A DNA stretch of 64,000 bases from Manduca sexta. Its lineage: Eukaryota; Arthropoda; Insecta; Lepidoptera; Sphingidae. The notes below the pieces were generated by a model that was given only the letters and a program-made list of their open reading frames with translations, searched no databases and was not told the origin of the DNA. The stretch is from positions 6,758,001 to 6,822,000 of the forward strand of contig NC_051120.1 in NCBI RefSeq assembly GCF_014839805.1, written 5' to 3'. The position numbers and the translations under genes are program-made. Each line of letters starts with the position of its first letter. The stretch's first letter is position 1. Shown here piece after piece: positions 1 to 9,195 of this stretch.

Positions 1-205
1 GTCGCCATCCATGAGACATGAGATGTTAAGTCTTTTATGTCCAGTAGTTGCACTGGCTACAATGTCCTTCAAACCGGAACACAACAGTGACTACACTTTG
101 CTGCTTGGCGGCAGAAATAGACGTTGCGGTGGTACTTACCCAGGCGGACTCTCACATATGAGAGACCTACCACCAGTACATGCTTTTGCGAAGATAGTAA
201 CGTAG
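1..205 (+). repeat. Interspersed repeat fragment (lepidopteran type)
   Basis: The stretch holds phrases I recognise as recurring in lepidopteran dispersed repeats: 'cttcaaaccggaacacaac', 'ggcggcagaaatagacgttg', 'ggtggtacttacccaggcgg' and 'gagacctaccaccagtac'. The open frame across it (64 codons) has no recognisable domain and is taken as incidental. The repeat is cut by the window edge, so its class (LINE tail or SINE) cannot be settled here. Confidence 0.5.
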
Positions 206-721
206 CTTTTAATTCTGAATATCGAGAGAATGCTCAATGAGGCTATTAAGCAAAAATAAACTTTAATACTCATAAAAATGTCTATAATAACAAAAATGCA
301 TCATAAAGAAAAATAAATAAAGTCGTCTGTTTGTTCCACTTAATATTTTTTACACGAGGATTGTCCATTATTAGCTTCATTTTCCCTCTTTGACGGTAAA
401 AGAAATAAAGTTTATTCCTTTGTATTCTTTGTTCTATTGTATTATGATTTTATAGCAAACGGCTATGTAAAGGATATCATACTTTGGTAATCTTGATGCG
501 TTTCTATAAACAATATATTTTTTTATCACAACTTATATGAAAGTGCCGTTATCCATCGATGCTATCAGTCTTTTGTGAAAAGGCAGCCTTTTCTATATTG
601 GCAATGAAGAGGACAAGATAATAATATAAATCCAAGCAGCAAGCTGTTTTGATCTTATTTACTGGTGTTGATAGATTTTTGTGCTGTATGATTTTTTTAT
701 AGAAATTTATTCAAATGTATG
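206..721. other. Unassigned AT-rich DNA
   Basis: No open frame, repeat or RNA gene that I can support. Stops are dense in all frames. Confidence 0.5.
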
Positions 722-812
722 GATGAGGGGGCCCAGAACCGGTCCCGATGGCGCTCAATGGGGGAGGCCTATGTCCAGCAGTGGACGATTCCCCGGTGAA
801 ATGATGATGATA
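722..812 (+). mobile_element. 3' end of a non-LTR retrotransposon (LINE)
   Basis: The frame at 722-796 reads to a stop at 797-799 and contains NRSRWRSMGEAYVQQWT, which resembles the extreme C-terminus of many insect LINE reverse transcriptases (R-x-W-x-x-x-GEAYVQQW). The stop is followed at once by a TGATGATGAT tail, as in RTE-like LINEs. Only the last ~25 codons remain, so this is a 5'-truncated dead copy. RTE versus CR1 clade is an inference from the tail. Confidence 0.6.
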
Positions 813-2390
813 TAAATAATTGGAATAATAAACTCATAGTATCTTTAAAATATCTGTTTTTATTTTTATAAATTTCGTTTTGATTTAGGTATTTAATTCA
901 GGCTTAGCTTTTTTAAGATTTGTCATAAGATTCTATAATTCAGACAAAGATCAATGCTGGACTTTCAACGTCTTTTAGAAGAGTTTAGATGAATTCTTTA
1001 TGTCGTATTTGAATTGTACAGAACAAAAAGACGAAATCTTAATGAGACCTAAATCGATTATAGTTGAAAAAATTTATTTAAATTAGTCCATCCTAAAATA
1101 ACGAAGTATGAATAGAATGAGATTTAACAACCCTTCACATTAGTCATAAATACGAAAAGCGCAGAAAATATACAACTATTTAAACTTGTAAATATGCAAT
1201 ACACTGATTGCATAAAATGGAGCTACAAATGCAGCACATTTTTGATCGAGAAAAAGAGTTCGTTTGCTGTAAAGAGTCTGGAAATAAAAAAAAACACGTG
1301 AACGTCAGCAACTCGATAAATTAACGATGCAACGACGCCAGATAGATAAAAATAGATGTCCTGTCGACTGCACACGTATTACTGCGAGAGCTCTTGAAAT
1401 CACATGTGCAGCATTCCACCATCACGGAGAGGGAGTACGCTTTGTGTTGACTCTTCTTTTTCTTTAAAGAATTCGGCTGTGGTTCAGTGGCGGCGTAAAT
1501 GGGTTGTGAATTAGAAGGTTCTCGGTTTGAATAGCAAGTCCGTTAAGGTGGGTATTTTTAAGACGATTGGTTCGGCGCTGGTTCTCTTAGAAAAGGTTGA
1601 TGACATGACAGGAGGCCCCTCGTGAAAACCAAATCAGATCTAGTCTGCAACAAGCATATAGACAGATTAAAGAAGAACAAAGCCAGTAACGAAGACTTTC
1701 TTACGAATTCAAAAAGCTTATAGTCTTATTTAGGCATTCATTGTAGACTTGACAAGGGATATCTATAAATTTAATACCATCTTATAGAAAGTGATTAAAA
1801 TATTTCAATAACTAACTAAATGATATCTTATGTTTACGCGAATATGAAACATGGAAATAAAACTAGGTTTCAGATTTTATCGCGGTTTTTTGGTTTTAAT
1901 TTTCTCCTGACGTCTCGAAGCCTTGGAGACCTCATAGTCACGCGGCCAACTAAAGTGTTGGTTATCCGAAAAGTCAAAGAAATAAATGTTTTCATTATGT
2001 GACTTCACGAGTTCTGTAAAATTATTTTCCTCTTTAAAGTTTCCAAAATAAATAAACTATAACCAAAACAGAGACAAACATCCAATTAAATTTGTTCTCG
2101 AAAGGATACAACAGCGGTGTATATCTATTTCTCTGTGATTGAGTGTATTGGGCCGTAGCCTAATGTAATTACTTTCAGTACCAATCAATGTAGAAACGAG
2201 AGAGCACTGGATAGCAGAGGCAAAAAGATCTTTAATAAATAACGCATTTCTATAACGAATTGAGAAGTGGTATATAATAAAACAACATTGGATAAAATAT
2301 TAAATAAAATAAAATAAAAAATATAAGTTACTACCTATTGACAAATTGTTTTTTATAACGTTTGCAGTTCTTATGGATTTATTCATATAG
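813..2390. other. Unassigned AT-rich DNA upstream of the LTR element
   Basis: Apart from a weak tRNA-like remnant at 1471-1560, nothing recognisable is seen. Short open frames such as 1820-2002 have no domain or splice context and are treated as chance. Confidence 0.5.
1471..1560 (+). repeat. Possible decayed tRNA-derived SINE head
   Basis: The segment has a box A-like 'tggttcagtgg' near 1478 and a box B-like 'ggttctcggtttgaat' near 1520, spaced as in a tRNA promoter. It is too diverged for a functional tRNA and no acceptor stem could be paired. It may be an old SINE of a family different from the others in this window. Confidence 0.3.
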
Positions 2391-2395
2391 ATATT
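2391..2395. repeat. Target-site duplication, left copy (ATATT)
   Basis: ATATT directly precedes the TG of the left LTR and recurs directly after the CA of the right LTR at 8539-8543. Five base pairs is within the usual range for BEL/Pao integration, and it fixes the element boundaries. Confidence 0.9.
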
Positions 2396-2665
2396 TGTTA
2401 CGGCGCAAGTCACTGCGACGCACGCGGCCGAGTAGGCTGTGTGATCTTGCTGCCACGACCAAAAAACGTTCTACGATTGGCAACACTGAAGAGGAGACGT
2501 CACTTCATTTTTTCATTTTTTTTTTTTTTTATCTTCGCCGCACGAGCATTATATTGTTATTTTGTTAGTACAGTTTCAATACAGCATTATTAACTATGTG
2601 CCTATATTATTTCCATAAAGGACATTAAAAACTACTGGATGCTCCAATGTATACACGAATATACA
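2396..2665 (+). repeat. 5' LTR of the BEL/Pao element
   Basis: It is 270 bp, beginning TGTTACGGCG and ending AATATACA. It matches the right LTR base for base except for two extra T in the run around 2516-2530. It should hold the promoter and the polyadenylation signal; an ATTAAA hexamer near 2623 is a candidate for the latter. A TATA-like stretch 'attatattg' lies near 2550. Short open frames inside it are LTR sequence, not genes. Confidence 0.95.
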
Positions 2666-2668
2666 TAT

Positions 2669-2686
2669 TGGTGGCCCATGAGGGGA
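2669..2686 (+). other. Primer-binding site, complementary to tRNA-Ile 3' end
   Basis: TGGTGGCCCATGAGGGGA begins three bases after the left LTR. TGG is complementary to the CCA tail, and the rest pairs with the acceptor and T-arm end of insect tRNA-Ile(AAU) as I recall it, with about one mismatch. It primes minus-strand DNA synthesis. Position and the leading TGG are seen in the sequence; the tRNA identity is from memory. Confidence 0.75.
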
Positions 2687-3045
2687 ACTAACGCGACAAA
2701 CCAACAAGAACAATTAATTGCAAAATTCGCCGGTCAAGATGGACGCTTGCCGCTTTGAAGACTAAATACAAAGGGGTTTCAAGCACGAAGTACAAAATTG
2801 CAAGCTACAGCGTGGCCAACCAGCTTTTATCCAGCAGTGGTGCAGCGAAAGTACCAGGGGAGTGCGATAAAGCTAAGTGCCATTTCCAATTCCTTTGAAT
2901 TTCCGATTCCTAAAGTTCCTATACGCCATTTTCTAAAATTTGGATACGTATATTTCCACTTCGTAATTTCATTAATTTTTGTGCATGTTTATGCCTATAA
3001 TATACACATTAATTTCATTGGCTGGGTCGTTTATCAAAATTAATC
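2687..3045 (+). other. Untranslated leader of the BEL/Pao element
   Basis: About 360 bases lie between the primer site and the gag ATG. Packaging or dimerisation signals would be expected here, but I could not identify any. The 81-codon frame at 2798-3043 has no domain and starts with TTG; it is not called. Confidence 0.6.
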
Positions 3046-4998
3046 ATGTCTCACGACTCAGATAAACTTCTTAAAGATTTAATTACAAAACGGTCGTCCG
3101 CCAAAGGACAAATTACAAAATTTAAAAATTACTTAACTAGCCTGAAAAGCAAGCAGGAGTTAAACAATATTGAACTCACCGAGTTGAATCTTAAACTGGC
3201 TAAATTTGAAGCCTTGTCAATCCGAGTAGATGACTTGCAAAATGAAATTGAGGTTCTTACTCCTGATAATATTGATACCGAAATTGATGAACGCGAAAAA
3301 AATTATAGTGACATCATTTCCAATATTGCCACAGCTAAGACTTTGTTACAAAAATTTACACAGTCAAACAAATTAGTACATGATCAACAATGCAACTCTA
3401 GTGTTGACAATTCTTGCTGTGGGAATCATCAAGAGGTTGGTCTAAAGCTTCCTCAGATTCAAATAGCTAAGTTTGATGGTGAATATTTCCGCTGGTTGGA
3501 ATTCCGGGACACATTTGAGAATTTAATTCATAAAAATGCTCGGCTTTCAGATATTCACAAATTTCATTATCTCAATTCATATCTACAGGGCGAGGCGGCT
3601 AGAATTATTTCCAATTTAGAAGTTTCAGCCGTTAATTATCTTGAAGCTTGGAAATTAATTTGCAATCGCTATGACAATAAAAGAATTTTAATTAACCAAC
3701 ATATAAGTGCATTACTTAGCATTAAGCAGCTTCCACGCGAATCAGAAAAGTCTTTAAGATTTTTGGTTGATCACATTACAAAGAATCTCCGGGCACTGAC
3801 CAGCTTAGGACAGCCCACGGACAAATGGGATGGATTATTAATTTTTATGTTGTGCTCAAAATTAGATAGCAACACTTTAGTTAAATGGGAGGAGCACCGC
3901 AATGGTTTGGAAGTTGATGTACCATCATTAGAGCAATTTTTTAAGTTCATTACTGATCGGGCAGATGTACTAGAGTCACTCAGTCGAAATAAATGTGACA
4001 ACAATACGTCTAAGGTACCACCAGCCCATACACGTGGCAGTTATGTTCATAATAATAATAAGGCAGGACAAGGTGCCTGTACTAAAACATTTACAAGTTT
4101 ACAAAAAAGGCCAAATCAAAGGGTTAGTTTTTTATGTGTCATTTGTAATGAGAATCACAGAATTTATGATTGTCCTAAATTTAAGTCAATGGGAGTTGAT
4201 GATAGGTTGATTGAGGTAGACAAGTATAAATTGTGTGTAAATTGCCTTAGGCAAGGTCATCCCATTAAAGAATGTCGTATGGGCTCATGTCGTGAGTGCA
4301 ATAAACGCCACAACAGCTTACTGCATCGTCCGGAGTCCTCCCATAACAACCATGTTTTAGTGGAAGAACCCTTAGAATCTGTTGTCAATTTTACAAATCA
4401 GAATTTAAACCAAATATTGTTGTCAACAGCAATCATTGAAGTCATGAATCCATTAACACAACAAAAGGAAAAGGTTCGTGCTCTCTTAGATTGTGGCAGC
4501 CAGTCATCTTTTATTACTAAATTGTTAAAAGATAAAATTTCTTTAAAATCCTTCCCCGTTGATTCACTAAAGGTCATAGGGATTGGCAATAATGTTTCTA
4601 CTAGTGTGGTTGAAGGTTGCCACATACAAGTTAAGTCTTTAAATAGTGAATTTATTACAAATTTATCTTGCCTGGTATTAAATAACCTTACTGGAAATTT
4701 GCCAAGGTACCCGGTTAATATCAGTGAACTAAAGTTGCCTAAAGATATTTTGTTGGCCGACCCTAAGTTTTATCAACCAGGACCCATAGATGTTCTAATA
4801 GGAGCCGATATCTTTTGGGACCTCCTAGGAAATGACCAATTATCACTTGGTCTCAATGGTCCTAAGTTGAGAAATTCACATTTAGGTTGGTTGATGTCAG
4901 GTCCAATAAGTTTAGCAAAACAAATAAGCACAGTGTCCGCTGTAATCATGCTATGGTTGATGTTACAACAGAAAGTAGTATTGAAAATTGTTTATTAA
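3046..4998 (+). CDS. Gag and aspartic protease of the BEL/Pao element
   Basis: The frame opens with ATG and runs 650 codons. Residues 1-110 are rich in K, E and L with probable coiled coil. Residues 135-310 form the capsid-like DUF1759 region (LPQIQIAKFDGEYFRW, then the LNSYLQGEAARII helix). Nucleic-acid-binding zinc knuckles follow: C364-x2-C367-x3-H371-x4-C376, C397-x2-C400-x4-H405-x4-C410, and a C415/C418/H422/H427 set. The retropepsin region (DUF1758 type) has the active site LLDCGSQSSFI with D482, and VLIGADIFWDLL further on. Its product would form the particle shell and process the polyprotein. From about codon 625 the frame stops resembling the family: homology moves to another frame near 4917, so the last ~25 residues are frameshifted. 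No internal stop occurs before that point despite several long A and T runs. Confidence 0.92.
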   Translation: MSHDSDKLLKDLITKRSSAKGQITKFKNYLTSLKSKQELNNIELTELNLKLAKFEALSIRVDDLQNEIEVLTPDNIDTEIDEREKNYSDIISNIATAKTLLQKFTQSNKLVHDQQCNSSVDNSCCGNHQEVGLKLPQIQIAKFDGEYFRWLEFRDTFENLIHKNARLSDIHKFHYLNSYLQGEAARIISNLEVSAVNYLEAWKLICNRYDNKRILINQHISALLSIKQLPRESEKSLRFLVDHITKNLRALTSLGQPTDKWDGLLIFMLCSKLDSNTLVKWEEHRNGLEVDVPSLEQFFKFITDRADVLESLSRNKCDNNTSKVPPAHTRGSYVHNNNKAGQGACTKTFTSLQKRPNQRVSFLCVICNENHRIYDCPKFKSMGVDDRLIEVDKYKLCVNCLRQGHPIKECRMGSCRECNKRHNSLLHRPESSHNNHVLVEEPLESVVNFTNQNLNQILLSTAIIEVMNPLTQQKEKVRALLDCGSQSSFITKLLKDKISLKSFPVDSLKVIGIGNNVSTSVVEGCHIQVKSLNSEFITNLSCLVLNNLTGNLPRYPVNISELKLPKDILLADPKFYQPGPIDVLIGADIFWDLLGNDQLSLGLNGPKLRNSHLGWLMSGPISLAKQISTVSAVIMLWLMLQQKVVLKIVY

Positions 4999-5036
4999 AG
5001 TTTTGGGAATTAGAACAAATTCCATCAAAAATACTA
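4914..5036 (+). pseudogene. Protease-RT linker of BEL/Pao pol (shifted frame)
   Basis: After a one-base slip in the A run at 4917-4920 the family-like sequence continues in the frame with codons at positions divisible by three. It contains the conserved LLKFWELEQIP that precedes RT in BEL/Pao. This frame is open only from 4866 and stops at 5034-5036. A second slip lies in the A run at 5027-5031. No canonical X-XXY-YYZ slippery heptamer was found at the first junction, so programmed -1 frameshifting is not well supported. Confidence 0.7.
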
Positions 5037-6169
5037 TAAGTGATAACGACAAAGCTTGTGAAGATCATTTTGTCAGACACACTCGCAGAGATGAATCAGG
5101 TAGATTTATTGTCAAATTACCCTTATTAGATGCACCTGATTGTCTCGGAGACACATTCAATTTAGCTAAAAAACGTTTTCTTTATTTAGAAAAACGGTTT
5201 AAAAGAAACTCATTGTTAAAGGTTGAATATACAGACTTTATGCATGACTATGCTCAATTAGGACATCTTTCTCCGGCAGTTAAGGAACAAAATACAGCAT
5301 ATTACTTATGTCACCATGCTGTCTTAAAACAGGATAGTGAGTCCACCAAGCTCCGGGTAGTGTTCGATGGCTCCGCGCCCTCATCTTCCGGTTATGCTTT
5401 AAATGACATTTTGATGGTAGGTCCAAATCTCCAAGATTCTCTTTTCGCCATATTAGTACGCGCAAGGCAATATAAATTCCTTTTAACAGGCGACGTAGAA
5501 AAGATGTATCGTCAAATATTATTGGATGAAGGGGACCGTGACCTTCAGCGCATATTATGGCGTGATGACGAATCAAGCCCTATTAAGGCTTTTACTTTAA
5601 ATACCGTTACTTATGGCACGGCGAGTGCTAGTTACCTCAGCACTCGCTGTCTATGGCAGTTGGGTGAAGAGAATAGTGATGAACTCATGAAAACTATAAT
5701 TCAAAAGGACTTTTATGTAGATGATTTAATAACTGGAGCTGACGATGAGGAAGAATTGCTCCGCATTCAGCGTTCTGTTGCTGGCGCGCTAGAAAAGGGT
5801 TGTTTTAATTTAAGAAAATACAAAAGTAATCACCCAACAATTTTTGAAAATCTTGACATAAATAAGCAAGACAACTTAACTATTAGTGAGTCATCGAGCA
5901 CTCTCGGACTTGGATGGACACCATCTAGTGACACATTGCACTTTCCAATTAAGAACTTTTCGCATGATGGCGAGGCTATTGTAACAAAACGATTTATTAT
6001 GTCAAATGCTTTTAAAATTTTTGATCCTTTAGGTCTTTTAAGTCCGGTTGTAATACAACCCAAGATTATATTGCAAAAGATCTGGCAGCAAAACCTAGAT
6101 TGGGACCAACCAGTTCCGCAAGGCATTAAGGATGATTGGCTAAAGTTTGTAAAAACTTACCTCATTTGA
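4988..6169 (+). pseudogene. Reverse transcriptase segment of BEL/Pao pol
   Basis: This 393-codon open frame is real pol from about 5037; the first ~16 codons are out-of-frame readthrough. It carries the palm motifs of a Pao-type RT: KLRVVFDGSA (D127), FLLTGDVEKMYRQI (catalytic D169) and FYVDDLITGA (Y243-V-D-D246, catalytic aspartates). Downstream, LGLGWTPSSDTL and KIFDPLGLLSPV are the connection-region signatures of BEL/Pao. It would copy RNA to DNA inside the particle. The frame ends at 6167-6169 because of a slip in the A run near 6151-6155, just before RNase H. Catalytic residues are intact, so the damage is in the frame only. Confidence 0.9.
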
Positions 6170-6519
6170 CTCATTTAACTGTACCAAGATTAGTTCTGTG
6201 TGATGCACCAAATACTATCGAATTGCATTCATTCAGCGATGCATCTCAGTGTGCATATGGCGCATGCATCTATTTGAAATCTGCGAATTGTAACGGCCAA
6301 GGCAGGGTTAGACTATTATGTGCAAAATCTAAAGTATCTCCGTTAAAGCCGACGACAATTCCGCGTCTGGAGTTGTGCGGTGCGTTACTTGCAGCTAGGC
6401 TCTGCCAGTCAGTGGTGGAGGCTTTAAGGTACAGGCCTGAAAGGATAGTTCATTGGTGTGATTCTAGTGTTGTGTTGAGCTGGATCAATGCCGATCTAAG
6501 TAGATTAAAACGTTCGTAG
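6136..6519 (+). pseudogene. RNase H segment of BEL/Pao pol
   Basis: Coding homology resumes in this frame at about 6150 and carries the RNase H acidic residues: HSFSDASQCAYGA (D35), TIPRLELCGALLAARL (E79) and HWCDSSVVLSW (D109). This domain would remove the RNA strand of the hybrid during reverse transcription. The frame closes at 6517-6519, where the A run at 6507-6510 is one base short; conserved sequence continues immediately in the next frame. The N-terminal ~5 codons are shadow reading of the RT frame. Confidence 0.88.
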
Positions 6520-6671
6520 CCAATCGAACCAGCGAAATAGTAGAGTTGACATCGCCTTCAGCTTGGCGATATGTACCGACCGAGTCAAATCCAGCTGATT
6601 TGATTTCTAGGGGTGTAAATGCGAAAATTTTAGGTTCTCTTGATTTGTGGTGGTGCGGTCCAGCTTTTTAA
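6510..6671 (+). pseudogene. RNase H-integrase linker of BEL/Pao pol
   Basis: A short stretch in a third frame contains FVANRTSEIVEL, WRYVPTESNPADLISRG and WWCGPAF, the hallmark tether between RNase H and integrase in BEL/Pao (NPAD-xx-SRG and WW-x-GP). It stops at 6669-6671 because of a slip in the T run at 6665-6669; the following conserved FL-x(6)-WP block is read in the next frame. Confidence 0.85.
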
Positions 6672-7351
6672 CCAAAGATGAATCAAACTGGCCCACCTTA
6701 AAAACGAACAATTTAGATGACTTACCGGAGATAAAGGTGCATGCAGCGGTAGTAGGTGAAGCTATATTTAATTTTGATGATTATTCATCGTTAACTAAAC
6801 TACAAAGAGTATGTGCATATGTTAAAAGATTTATATTTAATCTTAAATGTCCTAAAAGTAAACGTTCAGGATGTCTGTCAGCTAAAGAACTGCGCGAGTC
6901 ATTTTATTCACTTTGCGTTGTGGCTCAACGTCAAATATTTGTTAATGAGTATGATTTGTTAATAAAGGGAAAACCCTTGCGTAGTAAGGATAGGATTCTG
7001 TCACTTTCTCCCTTCCTTGATGAAACGTGTTTGATCCGTGTAGGCGGTCGCCTAGATGCTTCTGCATATTCATATGATAAGAAACACCCTATATTACTTC
7101 ACGCCTCGCATAGGCTAACTAAACTTTATTTTGAAAGAGAGCATTTGAATAATTTGCACTCTGGTCCCCAGCTGCTGTTGGCAACAGTCAGGGAGGTAAT
7201 ATGGCCAATTAATGGTAGATACCTAGCAAGACGTACAGTTAACAACTGCTTCCGATGCAGGCGACTAAGTGGAAAACCTTGTGTCCAAAGATGGGTGATC
7301 TGCCTGCTCAGCGCATTAAGCCTGGTTTTCCATTTTTGTCTGTGGGTCTAG
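6647..7351 (+). pseudogene. Integrase N-terminal zinc-binding segment of BEL/Pao pol
   Basis: The frame spans 234 codons starting from a non-ATG codon, so it is a pol fragment and not a gene of its own. It holds RILSLSPFLDETCLIRVGGRLD and the HHCC zinc finger (H and H in EREHLNNLHSG, C and C in NNCFRCRRL), which binds the DNA ends in integrases. Family-like sequence runs to GKPC at about 7280. Then a slip in the A run at 7287-7289 moves it to the frame of the catalytic core, and the last ~20 codons here are nonsense. Confidence 0.88.
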
Positions 7352-8244
7352 ATTTTGCTGGTCCTTTTTTAATACTGAATCGCAAGGGCCGTGGAAGCCG
7401 TTTAATAAAATGTTATTTATGCATATTTGTGTGCCTACGTTGTAAATGTGTACATCTTGAGGCTGTTAGCGATTTAAGCAAAGATGCTTTTCTCATGACA
7501 CTTCGACGATTTATTGCGCGTAGAGGCAAGCCATTAGAAATATTCAGCGACAACGGTCGTAATTTTGTTGCAGCCGCCAAAGAATTAGGGAAATTTTTAG
7601 AACAGAACAAGGAGCCGCTATTTGATTTTGCAAGCCAGCAAGGCATTACTTTTAAATTTATTCCCACCTATGCTCCGCATTTCGGTGGCATATGGGAAGC
7701 TGGGGTGAAGTCAGCAAAACATCATTTGCGTAGGGTAATGGGTAATAGTCACTTAACTTTCGAGGAAATTTCTACATTATTTGCTCAAGTGGAAGCTATA
7801 CTTAACAGTCGTCCCTTGTGTCCCTTATCGTCCTGTCCTGATGATCTCCTATCCCTCACTCCCGGGCACTTCATAATCGGCCGACCTCTAACTTCACTAC
7901 CTTCACCTGCACTGCCTCACAACATCACTCAGAGGAAACGATATGAACATCTAGAGAGTATAAGGCAACACTTCTGGAGAAGGTGGCAGAAGGAATATGT
8001 CGCAGAGTTGCAGCAAAAAACTAAATGGAAAAGCAACTCTTCTCAGCTTAACATCGGGGACATGGTTTTGCTCTCTGAAGATAACGCCCCGCCATTAAGC
8101 TGGCGCTTAGGTCGGGTTTATCGGCTGTTTCCTGGACCTGATGGAATACCAAGAGTAGCGGAGGTCAACACCGTCAGGGGCAGCGTGCGGCGGCCCTTAA
8201 CCCGTCTTTGTCCACTACCTACGGCGCAAGAGCTTCAAGGTTGA
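7255..8244 (+). pseudogene. Integrase catalytic core and C-terminus of BEL/Pao pol
   Basis: Family-like sequence starts at about 7288 with MGDLPAQRI. The DDE residues are D33 in GLDFAGPF, D99 in IFSDNGRNF and E148 in HFGGIWEAGVKSA; the spacing fits retroviral-type integrases of this group. The C-terminal DUF5641-like part has WRRWQKEYV, GDMVLLSEDN, WRLGRVYRLFPG and RRPLTRLCPL. It would join element DNA to the host target. The stop TGA at 8242-8244 lies inside the hairpin that precedes the polypurine tract, about 26 bases before the right LTR, a compact end typical of such elements. Confidence 0.9.
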
Positions 8245-8259
8245 AAGCGGCCTTTCAAC
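8240..8259 (+). other. Perfect 8-bp hairpin before the polypurine tract
   Basis: GTTGAAAG (8240-8247) and CTTTCAAC (8252-8259) pair perfectly around the loop CGGC. The pol stop codon lies within the left arm. A role in polypurine-tract selection or packaging is possible but only inferred from position. Confidence 0.6.
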
Positions 8260-8270
8260 GGGCGGGAGGA
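8260..8270 (+). other. Polypurine tract of the BEL/Pao element
   Basis: GGGCGGGAGGA abuts the TG of the right LTR exactly. It is purine except for one C. It should survive RNase H and prime plus-strand synthesis. Confidence 0.85.
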
Positions 8271-8538
8271 TGTTACGGCGCAAGTCACTGCGACGCACGC
8301 GGCCGAGTAGGCTGTGTGATCTTGCTGCCACGACCAAAAAACGTTCTACGATTGGCAACACTGAAGAGGAGACGTCACTTCATTTTTTCATTTTTTTTTT
8401 TTTATCTTCGCCGCACGAGCATTATATTGTTATTTTGTTAGTACAGTTTCAATACAGCATTATTAACTATGTGCCTATATTATTTCCATAAAGGACATTA
8501 AAAACTACTGGATGCTCCAATGTATACACGAATATACA
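8271..8538 (+). repeat. 3' LTR of the BEL/Pao element
   Basis: This 268-bp copy of the left LTR has no substitution that I can find; only the T run (8391-8403) is two bases shorter. It ends ATACA and is followed by the ATATT duplication. Confidence 0.95.
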
Positions 8539-8543
8539 ATATT
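8539..8543. repeat. Target-site duplication, right copy (ATATT)
   Basis: Matches 2391-2395 and closes the element. Confidence 0.9.
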
Positions 8544-8945
8544 ATAATTAAACAGTTTACTGACTTTAATGTGTTGATTTTTTATTGCATGACGACGTGA
8601 TATTTTATTCTAATCGTTCTTTTAATTATTCTTTGCACGTGTCTAAAAAGTGTTACTTAGACATTTCGTAAATCATTCTTAAGTATTATTGAGCCATATT
8701 ATTTGTTTTCCTTCTCAAAATAATACACCGCCATTGTTCATAACCATCTACGGAATTTATTCTTCCGCAAATGATATTTAATGTCCGTAATGGATTAACC
8801 GATAAGCGGCTTCAAATACTGGATCTCATGAATTTATCATGTTGACGGTACATTTAGGTATAACGTTACAATTTCACTTTGCATAATTTGACACTAGCAT
8901 TTCCTTGCGGCTTGGACTGCGTGAAGTTCTTTTTCAGTATAAAAG
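8544..8945. other. Unassigned AT-rich DNA
   Basis: No supported feature. It is the right flank of the LTR insertion. Confidence 0.5.
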
Positions 8946-9195
8946 TCGCACACACGTATATACACACATTACGTTTTTACCTCCGGAGGGATAGGCACAG
9001 GTGTACCCAGTTTTCGCCTTGTGTGTTCCGTCTTATGGTGGGCGAGTCAATCGCCATATCGGGAAAAAATTCTAAACTCCAAATTCATACTAAGCGGAAA
9101 AACCTACATCACTTTGCCTGACCCGGAATTCGAACCCGGGAGCTCAAAGCGGTGGTCACAATGCACACGCAATACAAATCGCCACCGAGGGAGTC
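8946..9195 (-). repeat. tRNA-derived SINE, family A (near full length)
   Basis: Read on the minus strand it has a box A-like 'tcggtggcgatttgtattg' head, box B 'gggttcgaattcc', the family body ('cccgatatggcgat', 'cgaaaactgggtacacc') and a (GT)n-rich tail at the left end. Open frames across it are incidental. Confidence 0.8.

Larger units (their letters stand above)
2396..8538 (+). mobile_element. BEL/Pao LTR retrotransposon, complete copy with broken pol
   Basis: This is a 6143-bp element bounded by direct LTRs (2396-2665 and 8271-8538) that start TG and end CA, with a 5-bp duplication ATATT on both sides. In order it carries a tRNA primer site, a leader, gag with zinc knuckles, an aspartic protease, RT with a YVDD box, RNase H, integrase with a zinc finger and a DDE core, and a polypurine tract. 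Protein order and motifs (DUF1759-type Gag, DUF1758-type protease, Pao-type RT, DUF5641-type C-terminus) are those of BEL/Pao. No env-like frame is present. The LTRs differ only in a T-run length (15 versus 13), which points to a recent insertion. gag-protease is open, but pol is split into successive frames by single-base losses, so this copy as read is not autonomous. Confidence 0.95.

Noticed and set aside
4914..4930. Programmed -1 frameshift between gag-protease and pol
   Set aside because: The direction fits, but there is no canonical slippery heptamer and five more slips of the same kind follow, so one-base losses explain it better.
8208..8491. Open frames spanning the end of pol and the right LTR
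   Set aside because: They are readthrough of LTR and integrase sequence in other frames; the same peptide appears at the left LTR.
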